This document shows positions 6,111 to 13,343 of a DNA stretch of 19,986 nt, one piece after another (positions within the stretch are counted from its first letter, which is position 1; every line of letters starts with the position of its first letter). Position numbers and translations under genes: made by a program. Source of the DNA: an uncultured Clostridia bacterium (lineage in GTDB: Bacteria > Bacillota > Clostridia > TANB77 > CAG-508); contig CAKPSX010000024.1 in NCBI GenBank assembly GCA_934184665.1, positions 1 through 19,986 on the forward strand, read 5' to 3'. The notes under the pieces are model-generated. The model saw only the letters and a program-made list of their open reading frames with translations. It searched no databases and had not been told where the DNA came from.

Positions 6111-7616
6111 TTGGAAAAACTAAAAGAGAAAATAAAAGAAAAACTGAGTGCAATAACATTAAATCAATGGCACATTGGAATCATAATTATTGGTATAATA
6201 TTTGTTTCATTAGGTGCATTTCATAGTAATTTATGGTTTGATGAATGCTATTCAGCAGGACTAGCTAGACATACATTTGGAGAGATATGGACAATAGGAG
6301 GAAATGATGTACACCCTATATTATATTATTGGATGCTAAGAATTGTTTATTTACTTACAGGTGGTTCAATAATATCATATAAATTATTTTCAGTTATACC
6401 AATTGCAATAATGATAGTTTTGGGATATACACATATCAGAAAAGACTTTGGAGAAAAAACAGGTTTTATATTTTCGTTTTTATGTGCATTTTTACCAGAA
6501 ATGGCACAATATGCCATAGAAGTTAGAATGTATTCGTGGGCTATTTTAACAGTTACAGTTTTAGCAATTTATGCATACAGATTAACCAAAGAAGATAACA
6601 CTAAAAATTGGCTGATTTTTGGTATAGCAAGTCTGATGAGTATATATCTCCACTATTATGGATTAATGGCTGCTGGAGTAATAAATGTGATATTACTTGT
6701 TTACTTAATTATTAAAAAGAGAAAAAAAGGAATAATATTCATTGTATCTATGGGTGTTGTGCAAGCAGTTGCATATTTACCATGGTTAGTAAATTTTGTT
6801 ACACAATTAAGCAATGTATCAGGTGGATTTTGGATAGGATTTTCTTTCCCGCAAACACCAATGGAACTGTTAAGCTCACAACTAGCAGGATATGTTAAAA
6901 CATCAGATTATACAGGCTTACTTGTACCAACAGTTTTAGCACTTGAATTATATGGATATATGATTTATAAAACATACAAAAATGCAAAAGCAAAAGAAAA
7001 TTTAACAGCATTTAAATGGTCAGTAATTGTGTATTTTGCAGTAATTATTGCAGCATTACTAGTTACAGTTGTTATGAAAACGTCAATATTATATTATAGA
7101 TATTTATTTGTAATAACAGGATTATACATATTTGCAATAAGTTTTATATTAGGCAAAGAACAAAACAAAATAGAAATTGTTTCAATATTATCTGTTATTG
7201 CTATATTAGGAATATATAACAATATAGTAATGATGAAAGACAACTATGATAAAACAAATATGGAACCAATAAATTACATGAAAAGTAATATTCAAGAAGG
7301 AGACATGATTGTATTTGCAAATCTTGGCGGAGGTTTTGTAACAGCAGTACATTTTCCAGATAACCAAGTATATTTCTACAATGCAGATAATTGGGGAGTT
7401 GAAGAAGCATATAAGGCATTTGGACCAAACTATGAAACTGTTGTAACCAAAGATTTTGTAAGGGATTGCTCAAAAAGAGTATGGGTAATTGATGATTCTA
7501 ATGGAAATACATATGATGACTTATTTAAAGATTATGGATATAACAAAATTTCAGAAGAAAATTATTTTACAAAATATCATGGTTATAATTATAAAATAAC
7601 ATTAATTGAAAATTAG
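6111..7616 (+). CDS. Polytopic membrane glycosyltransferase, family 39-like (GT-C fold)
   Basis: The 501-residue protein is mostly transmembrane helices: the first at about 22-38, then a long run to about residue 375. After TM1 comes the extracytoplasmic loop HSNLWFDECYSAGLARH, with an Asp-Glu pair at 44-45. An acidic residue here is the hallmark of GT-C enzymes (PMT/ArnT type), which transfer a sugar from a polyprenyl-phosphate donor. A second loop carries GGNDVHPILYYW, again typical. The last ~120 residues form a soluble extracytoplasmic domain. The acceptor (protein, teichoic acid or glycolipid) cannot be told. It starts at TTG 6111, with AAAGGAAG (6097-6104) 6 bases upstream; no in-frame ATG fits better. 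It stands alone between its own promoter and a strong terminator. Confidence 0.8.
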   Translation: MEKLKEKIKEKLSAITLNQWHIGIIIIGIIFVSLGAFHSNLWFDECYSAGLARHTFGEIWTIGGNDVHPILYYWMLRIVYLLTGGSIISYKLFSVIPIAIMIVLGYTHIRKDFGEKTGFIFSFLCAFLPEMAQYAIEVRMYSWAILTVTVLAIYAYRLTKEDNTKNWLIFGIASLMSIYLHYYGLMAAGVINVILLVYLIIKKRKKGIIFIVSMGVVQAVAYLPWLVNFVTQLSNVSGGFWIGFSFPQTPMELLSSQLAGYVKTSDYTGLLVPTVLALELYGYMIYKTYKNAKAKENLTAFKWSVIVYFAVIIAALLVTVVMKTSILYYRYLFVITGLYIFAISFILGKEQNKIEIVSILSVIAILGIYNNIVMMKDNYDKTNMEPINYMKSNIQEGDMIVFANLGGGFVTAVHFPDNQVYFYNADNWGVEEAYKAFGPNYETVVTKDFVRDCSKRVWVIDDSNGNTYDDLFKDYGYNKISEENYFTKYHGYNYKITLIEN

Positions 7617-7623
7617 AAAAAAT

Positions 7624-7687
7624 AATGATTGTAAGATTTTATAAACTAAGAAATGTATCTTCTTATATAAAATCTTACAATCATTTT
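7624..7687. terminator. Long bidirectional terminator between the GT39-like gene and gerA
   Basis: A perfect 20-bp inverted repeat (7624-7643 and 7666-7685) with a further TAAGAA/TTCTTA pairing inside (7647-7652 with 7660-7665), about 26 bp in all. The plus strand ends TTTT (7684-7687). The minus strand continues ATTTTTT (complement of 7617-7623). It can end both convergent transcripts. Confidence 0.85.
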
Positions 7688-7713
7688 GCCGTATAAAATA
7701 ATATATCATAAAT

Positions 7714-9387
7714 TTATGATTTTATATCCCATTTTTTACTAATATGTGCTTGTGATGTTTTCTTTTTTGGAGAAATAAAACTAGCACGATATCTCTTTTT
7801 CCAGATTGGTGGTATAAAATAACCATTTCCTGGTGAATTATAAGCTGGTGCAAATGGTGCAGTATATGGAACTCCAAAAGATTTAAGACTACATAGAAGA
7901 GTTGCATATATAAATATTCCTGCTCCAATCCCTAAGAAACCTGCTGTTACACCTAATGCAATAAATAAGAACCTGAATATACGCAAATGGAAACCAAAAG
8001 AAAAATCAGGAATTGCATAAGATGAAATACCAGTTATTGCAACAATTATTATTAATATAGGACTAACAATACCAGCATTAACTGCTGCGTCTCCTAAAAT
8101 TAAAGCGCCAACAATACCAATTGTAGAACCAATAGGTGAAGGGACACGTAGACCCGCTTCACGAATCAGCTCAAAAGAAAATTCCATTAACAACAATTCG
8201 AAAATGATAGGAAATGGCACATTTTCTCTTGCTGCTAAAATAGAGAACAATAATTCTGTAGGCAATATTTCTTGATGGAAACTTGTAATAGCCATATAAA
8301 TTCCAGGCAATAAAAGTGTTAAAATAGCTGCAGTTACACGGAGGAAACGCAAAAAGTTAGCAAAAATTGGTCTTAAATTAGTATCTTCTGGAGAGAATAA
8401 AAAATCTTCAACAGTTGCTGGCATTATAATAGCCTGAGGATTTCCATTTACAAGAACAACAACACGACCTTCAAAAAGATATTTTGTACATTTATCAGGA
8501 CGTTCTGTAGAAAGTGTTTGTGGAATTCCAAAACCTTCATCTTCTTCAATTAATTGTTCAAGCTGACCAGTAGATAAAAGCGAATCTATATCAATACTAC
8601 TTATTCTATATTTTACCTCAGAAACAAGATCACTGTTTGCTATATTTTGCATATAACAAATACCACATTTTGTTTTACTTAAATGACCAACAGGTATATT
8701 TTCTATTATTAAATTTTCATTATTTACTATACGCCTTATAAGAGAAGTATTTGTTCTGAAATTTTCAACAAATGCTTCTTGTGAACCTTTAATAACAGAT
8801 TCATTATTTGAGGCTTCAATACTACGTTGATTATATTGCTTTACATCAATGTCAAATGCAGTATCAGCAGTATCAATAAATAAAAGGCAGTCTCCCATGT
8901 TTATTCCAGAATAAACATCTTCAAACTTTGTAACTTTAGTCACACTATTTTGTGGTAACAAACAACTATCAACATAATTTATAATGTCATTGTTAGCATC
9001 TTTATTATATTTTGGTTTACTAATCATTAAAGCTTTTAATATAAAATCATTTATAGAGTCGGTATCAACTAAACCATCAATATAAATAATAAAACACCTA
9101 TAGTTTTGACTAAAAACTTGCATATTAAATTCTCGTATGATGACATCATTATTAAGTAATGTATTATATTTGTATTTTAAAAACTCTAAATTTTCACATA
9201 CATTTGGGAAAATAACTTTTACATTTTCCTTTATATTAAAATTTTCTGCATTAACATTATTTGAAATCGAAAAATTATAATGCTTGTCACCATTAGGACT
9301 TATTAGATTATTAAAAAAATTCTTGATATTCATATTAGTAATATTTACAAAAATTGAAAAAATATTCATAAGTGAATAAAATGTCAT
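7714..9387 (-). CDS. Spore germination protein, GerA family (GerAA/GerKA-type subunit)
   Basis: A-subunit of a nutrient germinant receptor in the spore inner membrane. Up to 557 residues: a soluble N-terminal region (to about 340) with VGHLSKTKC and the conserved FEGRVVVLVNGNPQAIIMPA. Next comes a multi-helix membrane domain with ARENVPFPIIFELLLMEF, GLRVPSPIGSTIGIVGALIL and GDAAVNAGIVSP, the most conserved GerA block. The tail is short and basic. ATG 9387 is the furthest possible start because TGA lies just upstream, but neither it, Met7 nor Met19 has a visible ribosome site; Met19 (MNIKNFFNNL) would also suit the family. No GerB or GerC gene is adjacent: the downstream neighbour is convergent and the upstream one divergent, so it is an orphan here. 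It marks the organism as a spore former. Confidence 0.92.
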   Translation of the reverse strand: MTFYSLMNIFSIFVNITNMNIKNFFNNLISPNGDKHYNFSISNNVNAENFNIKENVKVIFPNVCENLEFLKYKYNTLLNNDVIIREFNMQVFSQNYRCFIIYIDGLVDTDSINDFILKALMISKPKYNKDANNDIINYVDSCLLPQNSVTKVTKFEDVYSGINMGDCLLFIDTADTAFDIDVKQYNQRSIEASNNESVIKGSQEAFVENFRTNTSLIRRIVNNENLIIENIPVGHLSKTKCGICYMQNIANSDLVSEVKYRISSIDIDSLLSTGQLEQLIEEDEGFGIPQTLSTERPDKCTKYLFEGRVVVLVNGNPQAIIMPATVEDFLFSPEDTNLRPIFANFLRFLRVTAAILTLLLPGIYMAITSFHQEILPTELLFSILAARENVPFPIIFELLLMEFSFELIREAGLRVPSPIGSTIGIVGALILGDAAVNAGIVSPILIIIVAITGISSYAIPDFSFGFHLRIFRFLFIALGVTAGFLGIGAGIFIYATLLCSLKSFGVPYTAPFAPAYNSPGNGYFIPPIWKKRYRASFISPKKKTSQAHISKKWDIKS

Positions 9388-9404
9388 TCAAAATATGAAA
9401 TATA

Positions 9405-9413
9405 TGATATAAT
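9405..9413 (+). promoter_or_regulatory. Extended -10 promoter for the second two-component system
   Basis: TGATATAAT (TG-n-TATAAT) 29 bases before the ATG at 9442. The -35 position (9385-9390, CATTCA) is poor and overlaps the start of the divergent gerA frame. Extended -10 promoters tolerate this. Confidence 0.6.
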
Positions 9414-9441
9414 ACTAGAAGATAGAAAGGGAAAATGTAAA

Positions 9442-10119
9442 ATGAGAAAAATATTGCTAATAGAAGATAATGAGACAATAATAATAGGCTTGAAATATAC
9501 ATTAGAACAAGAGAATTTTGATGTTGATATTGCTAAAAATATAATAGAAGCAAAATCTAAAATAAAAAAATATGATTATAATATTTATTTGTTAGATATA
9601 GCGCTACCAGATGGAGAAGGTTATGAAATCTGCAAATATGTAAAAGAAAAAGGGAATTATCCTGTAATATTTTTAACGGCAAAAGATGAAGAAAAAGATG
9701 TTGTGCAAGGATTAGATATGGGAGCAGATGATTATATAATCAAGCCATTCAGAACAAGAGAATTAGTATCAAGAATAAATAGTGTATTAAGAAGGTATGA
9801 AAATACAAATATTGAAGAACATAAAATACAATGCAAAAATATAGTAATAGACAGCAATACTGCTAAAGTTTATAAAGATGGAAAAGAAGTAGTGTTAACA
9901 AGTTTAGAATATAGGATATTATTAATGCTATTTAACAATAAAGGAATATTAATAAAAAGAGAGCAATTATTAGAAAAAATATGGGATATTGCAGGGAGTT
10001 TTGTTAATGATAATACATTAACAGTATATATTAAAAGAATAAGAGAGAAATTAGACGATAAAAATGGAGAAATAATACAAACAGTAAGAGGAATTGGATA
10101 TACGGTAGTAGAAAAGTAA
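9442..10119 (+). CDS. OmpR-family response regulator
   Basis: A complete 225-residue regulator. The receiver has the acidic pair Glu8-Asp9, phospho-acceptor Asp52 in LLDIALPDG, Thr79 in FLTAKD and Lys101 in GADDYIIKPF. The C-terminal winged helix (about 130-225) has LTSLEYRILLML, the recognition helix region NDNTLTVYIKRIREKL and the wing IQTVRGIGY. It binds DNA as a dimer on direct repeats once phosphorylated by the kinase 45 bases downstream. Ribosome site AAAGGGA (9426-9432). It has the intact form of the same GADDYIxKPF segment that is interrupted in the VanR-like gene, read here as GGA GCA GAT GAT with no CGG. The targets are unknown; the repeats before the ABC exporter at 16005 are one candidate. 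Confidence 0.93.
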   Translation: MRKILLIEDNETIIIGLKYTLEQENFDVDIAKNIIEAKSKIKKYDYNIYLLDIALPDGEGYEICKYVKEKGNYPVIFLTAKDEEKDVVQGLDMGADDYIIKPFRTRELVSRINSVLRRYENTNIEEHKIQCKNIVIDSNTAKVYKDGKEVVLTSLEYRILLMLFNNKGILIKREQLLEKIWDIAGSFVNDNTLTVYIKRIREKLDDKNGEIIQTVRGIGYTVVEK

Positions 10120-10164
10120 AATCATACAAAAACAAATAAGATAATAAAAAGGATGTACATTAAA

Positions 10165-11385
10165 ATGAAAATATTTAAAGAAAAAAAGCTAATAATATCA
10201 ATACTTATAATAACAATAGCAATGATTATTTTTAATTATATATTTATAAAAAGGCAAAATGAAATATATCAAAATAAAGTAAATATAGTGATTGCAAACA
10301 TGATAGGGGAAATTACACAAAAATATCCAGACATAAGTGAAGAAGAATTAATAAAGATATTAAACACAAGGCAAAGTTCAATAAAATATGGATATAGTAT
10401 TTTGGAAAAATACGGAATTAGTGAAAATAATAATTCAGCAATAAGAGATTTAGAAGAACAAGAGAAAAACGTTATAAAAATAAATATAGCATCAATAATA
10501 ATGTTTTTAATATTAATGATTATACTGTTTGTTATATATAGAAACAAACAAGAAAAAGAACTAAATAAAATTATTAAATATATTGAACAAATAAACAATA
10601 AAAATTATGAATTAAAAATTGATGAGAATTCAGAAGGCGAATTGAGCAATTTAAAAAATGAATTATATAAAATAACTGTTATGTTAAAAGAACAGGCAGA
10701 AAAATCTTTAAATGATAAGAAAATGTTGAAGAAATCATTAGAAGATATATCACATCAACTAAAAACACCACTAACTTCAATATCAATAATGCTAGACAAT
10801 ATAATAGAAAATCCTAACATGGATGAGAAAACTAAAAACAATTTTATGATTGAAATAAGCAGACAAATAGAATGGATAAATTGGTTGGTAATATCAATTT
10901 TAAAATTATCAAAATTGGAATCAAATACCGTAGAATTTGAGAGAAAAGAGATTGATGTAAAAAGTCTTGTAAAAGATGCAATCAAAAATCTTGCCATACC
11001 ACTAGACATTAAACAACAAAATATTACAATAAATGGCGAAAATGCAACTTTTTATGGTGATTATAATTGGCAATTAGAAGCAATTACAAATGTTTTAAAA
11101 AATTGTATTGAACATTCACCAGAAAATAGTACTATTTATATTAATTTTGTTGAAAATAAATTTTATACAAAAATTTCAATAACAGATGAAGGAAATGGAA
11201 TTGATAAAGAAGATATTAAACATGTATTTGAAAGATTTTATAAAGGCAAAAATTCGTCAAGTAATAGTATAGGTATTGGTCTGGCACTTTCAAAAAGTAT
11301 AATAGAAAAAGATAATGGTAATATTACTTGTTTTTCTAAAATAAATGAGGGAACAACATTTGAAATAAAATACATTTTAACTTGA
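10165..11385 (+). CDS. Sensor histidine kinase
   Basis: Partner of the preceding regulator; 406 residues from ATG 10165. TM1 is at about residues 9-28 and TM2 at about 105-125, with an ~75-residue extracytoplasmic domain between (KYPDISEEELIKILNT). A HAMP-like linker is followed by EDISHQLKTPLTSISIML with the phospho-His at 197. The ATPase domain has an N-box-like VLKNCIEHSPENS, DEGNGIDKED (G1), FERFYKGK and SIGIGLALSKSI (G2). The ATG at 10153 touches the AAAAAGG ribosome site, so the ATG at 10165 (12 bases after it) is preferred. The signal is unknown. A GC-poor operon of just these two genes follows the extended -10 at 9405. Confidence 0.9.
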   Translation: MKIFKEKKLIISILIITIAMIIFNYIFIKRQNEIYQNKVNIVIANMIGEITQKYPDISEEELIKILNTRQSSIKYGYSILEKYGISENNNSAIRDLEEQEKNVIKINIASIIMFLILMIILFVIYRNKQEKELNKIIKYIEQINNKNYELKIDENSEGELSNLKNELYKITVMLKEQAEKSLNDKKMLKKSLEDISHQLKTPLTSISIMLDNIIENPNMDEKTKNNFMIEISRQIEWINWLVISILKLSKLESNTVEFERKEIDVKSLVKDAIKNLAIPLDIKQQNITINGENATFYGDYNWQLEAITNVLKNCIEHSPENSTIYINFVENKFYTKISITDEGNGIDKEDIKHVFERFYKGKNSSSNSIGIGLALSKSIIEKDNGNITCFSKINEGTTFEIKYILT

Positions 11386-11408
11386 CAAGACTTTTGACAT
11401 ATGATAAT
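11382..11408 (+). promoter_or_regulatory. Probable promoter for the acyl-CoA synthetase gene
   Basis: Consensus TTGACA at 11382-11387, overlapping the kinase stop codon, and GATAAT at 11403-11408, with a short 15-bp spacer. A second TTGACA lies at 11394-11399. The exact -10 pairing is ambiguous. Confidence 0.5.
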
Positions 11409-11428
11409 CTAGTATAGAAAACTAGATT
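11406..11428. promoter_or_regulatory. 23-bp palindrome at the acyl-CoA synthetase promoter, candidate operator
   Basis: Perfect 8-bp arms AATCTAGT (11406-11413) and ACTAGATT (11421-11428) separated by 7 bases, starting at the -10. The size and position suit a repressor dimer site (TetR-like, for example), or an RNA hairpin at the transcript's 5' end. It is not followed by a U-tract, so it is not a terminator for the kinase gene. Confidence 0.5.
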
Positions 11429-11494
11429 GCACAAATGACATATTAAAAAGTTTATTCTAAAATTGAGTTTGTGCCTAGAGGAAGGAACTTAAAA

Positions 11495-13213
11495 ATGGAA
11501 AAGTATTTTAAATCAGTAAATTGTGAAAATATAAAAGAAATTGTATATAATTCAGCAAAGGAATATGGAGATAAAACTGCATTTGTAATAAAACAAAAAA
11601 ATGGTAAAGATGTTACATATAAGAACATATCATTTAAAGAATTTTTAAATGATGTTAATTCTTTTGGAACTGAATTGTATAAATTAGGATATAAAGATAA
11701 AAGAATTGCAATAACAGGTAGAAATAGATATGAATGGGTTGTTGCACATATAGCAAATTTAACAGGAGGAATATTGTCTATACCGCTTGATAAAGAACTT
11801 CAAATAGATGAATTTGAAAGTTGCTTAAAAAGAAGTAAAGCAGATGTATTAGTATTTGATGAAAAATACATTGATATGATTGAAGAAATCAAAAAAAGAG
11901 GAAATACACAAGTAAAAGAATATATTTGTATGGCAGAACAAGAAGGTTATAAAAACTTTTGGGATTTAAAAGATGATGGAGCAAAGTTTGTAGAACAAGG
12001 AGAAAAAGAATACATAGAAGCGGAAATCGATTCATATAAAATGGCTATATTGTTATTTACATCTGGAACCACATCAAAATCAAAAGCTGTAATGTTATCA
12101 CAAAATGGTATAGCCTCAAATGTATATTCAATGTTATTAGTTGAAGATATATTATCAACTGATAGAAACTTAGCATTTTTACCATTACACCACATATTTG
12201 GTTCAACAGGACTAATTGTAATGATAGCAGCAGGTGTAACAACATCATTTCCTGATGGACTAAGATATATTGCTCAAAATCTAAAAGAATACAAAATAAC
12301 ACTATTTGTAGGTGTACCACTTCTAGTAGAAGCAATATATAGAAAAATTGAAAATGAAGTTGAAAAACAAGGTAAAACAAAATTGATAAATTTTGCAAAA
12401 GGGCTAAGCAACTTTTTATTAAAATTTAATATAGATATTAGAAGGAAATTATTTAAATCTGTATTAGATGCTTTAGGAGGAGATTTAAGATTTATAATAT
12501 CAGGTGGTGCACCACTTGATAAAGAAGTTGCAAAAGGTTTTAACGAAATTGGTGTTCAAGTAGTACAAGGTTATGGGTTAACAGAAACATCTCCAGTAAT
12601 TGCAGCTGAAAACTTTAAAAATATAAGATTTGGTTCTGTAGGGCATATAATGGAAAATGTACAAGCTGAGATTGTAAACAAAGATGAAAATGGTATTGGG
12701 GAATTAAGAGTAAAAGGTCCAAATGTAATGTTAGGATATTATGAAAATGAAGAAGCAACTAATGAAGTAATAAAAGATGGTTGGTTCTATACAGGAGATT
12801 TAGGATATTTTGATAAAGATAATTATTTATTCTTAACAGGAAGACAAAAAGACATGATTGTTTTAAAAAATGGTAAAAAAGTTTTCCCAGAAGAAATAGA
12901 AACATTAATAAATAGAATTGATCTTGTAAAAGAATGCATTGTATATGGAATGCCAGAAGAAGAAAACAAAAACGATATAAAATTATCAGTTAAAGTAGTA
13001 TATGACAAAGATGTTGCAAATGAAAAATATCCAAATAAAACAATTGATGAATTAAAAGAAATAATATGGGAAAAAATAAAAGAAATAAATAAAACATTTC
13101 CTAGATATAAATATGTAAAAAATATTACAATAACAGATGAAGAACTAATAAAAACAACAACAAAGAAAATAAAAAGGCATGAGGAACTTAAAAAAATATT
13201 ATCAGAAAAATAA
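11495..13213 (+). CDS. Long-chain fatty acid--CoA ligase (AMP-binding enzyme)
   Basis: An adenylate-forming enzyme that activates a fatty acid with ATP and transfers it to CoA; cytoplasmic, often membrane-associated. The 572-residue protein has the phosphate-binding loop FTSGTTSKSKAVMLS (starting about 187), the adenine-binding motif GYGLTETSPVIAAE (about 359-372), and GWFYTGDLGYFDKDN with Asp435. It also has the hinge LTGRQKDMIVLKNGKKVFPEE (about 448 on) and a C-terminal TTTKKIKRHEEL, where a conserved Lys is expected. The order and length fit the FadD/long-chain group, though chain length cannot be read from sequence. ATG 11495 follows AGAGGAAGGA (11477-11486); the GTG at 11471 lies upstream of that site and is not the start. 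A palindrome covers the promoter. The next gene has its own promoter. Confidence 0.88.
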   Translation: MEKYFKSVNCENIKEIVYNSAKEYGDKTAFVIKQKNGKDVTYKNISFKEFLNDVNSFGTELYKLGYKDKRIAITGRNRYEWVVAHIANLTGGILSIPLDKELQIDEFESCLKRSKADVLVFDEKYIDMIEEIKKRGNTQVKEYICMAEQEGYKNFWDLKDDGAKFVEQGEKEYIEAEIDSYKMAILLFTSGTTSKSKAVMLSQNGIASNVYSMLLVEDILSTDRNLAFLPLHHIFGSTGLIVMIAAGVTTSFPDGLRYIAQNLKEYKITLFVGVPLLVEAIYRKIENEVEKQGKTKLINFAKGLSNFLLKFNIDIRRKLFKSVLDALGGDLRFIISGGAPLDKEVAKGFNEIGVQVVQGYGLTETSPVIAAENFKNIRFGSVGHIMENVQAEIVNKDENGIGELRVKGPNVMLGYYENEEATNEVIKDGWFYTGDLGYFDKDNYLFLTGRQKDMIVLKNGKKVFPEEIETLINRIDLVKECIVYGMPEEENKNDIKLSVKVVYDKDVANEKYPNKTIDELKEIIWEKIKEINKTFPRYKYVKNITITDEELIKTTTKKIKRHEELKKILSEK

Positions 13214-13222
13214 TTATTTAAA

Positions 13223-13249
13223 TTAGCACTCTGCTATTGACATTGCTAA
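13223..13249. promoter_or_regulatory. CIRCE-like operator (HrcA site) for clpB
   Basis: TTAGCACTC (13223-13231), 9 bases, CATTGCTAA (13241-13249). The left arm is the exact CIRCE half-site; the right arm matches GAGTGCTAA at 7 of 9 positions and the spacing is exactly the CIRCE 9. It covers the -35 TTGACA, so HrcA binding would block polymerase. No CtsR-type heptad repeat (GGTCAAA) is present. Confidence 0.82.
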
Positions 13250-13264
13250 AATATATGGTATAAT
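13237..13264 (+). promoter_or_regulatory. clpB promoter
   Basis: Consensus TTGACA (13237-13242), a 16-bp spacer and TATAAT (13259-13264), extended by TG at 13256-13257. The -35 lies inside the CIRCE element. The start point would be near 13271, giving a leader of about 70 nt with a hairpin. Confidence 0.85.
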
Positions 13265-13280
13265 AATATATGTAAACGAA

Positions 13281-13316
13281 AAAAGGCACATTTTATAATC
13301 TATAAACTGTGCTTTT
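13281..13316 (+). other. Hairpin in the clpB 5' leader
   Basis: AAAAG/GCACA, one mismatch and TTTATA pair with TATAAA, one mismatch and TGTGCTTTT around a 3-nt ATC loop; one G bulges. It begins about ten bases into the predicted transcript and ends 12 bases before the ribosome site AAAGGAGG, which stays free. It may stabilise the mRNA or act as a weak attenuator (the stem ends in UUUU). Confidence 0.5.
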
Positions 13317-13343
13317 AAGGCATTCATAAAGGAGGTTGATATT

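Noticed and set aside
9388..9441. Sigma-G-type promoter for gerA
   Set aside because: I looked for a TGAATA/CATANTA pair with the right spacing on the minus strand; CATATTT and TAGTAT occur but about 14 bp apart, which is not convincing.
11471..11494. GTG start for the acyl-CoA synthetase
   Set aside because: It lies ahead of the ribosome site AGAGGAAGGA, which properly serves ATG 11495.
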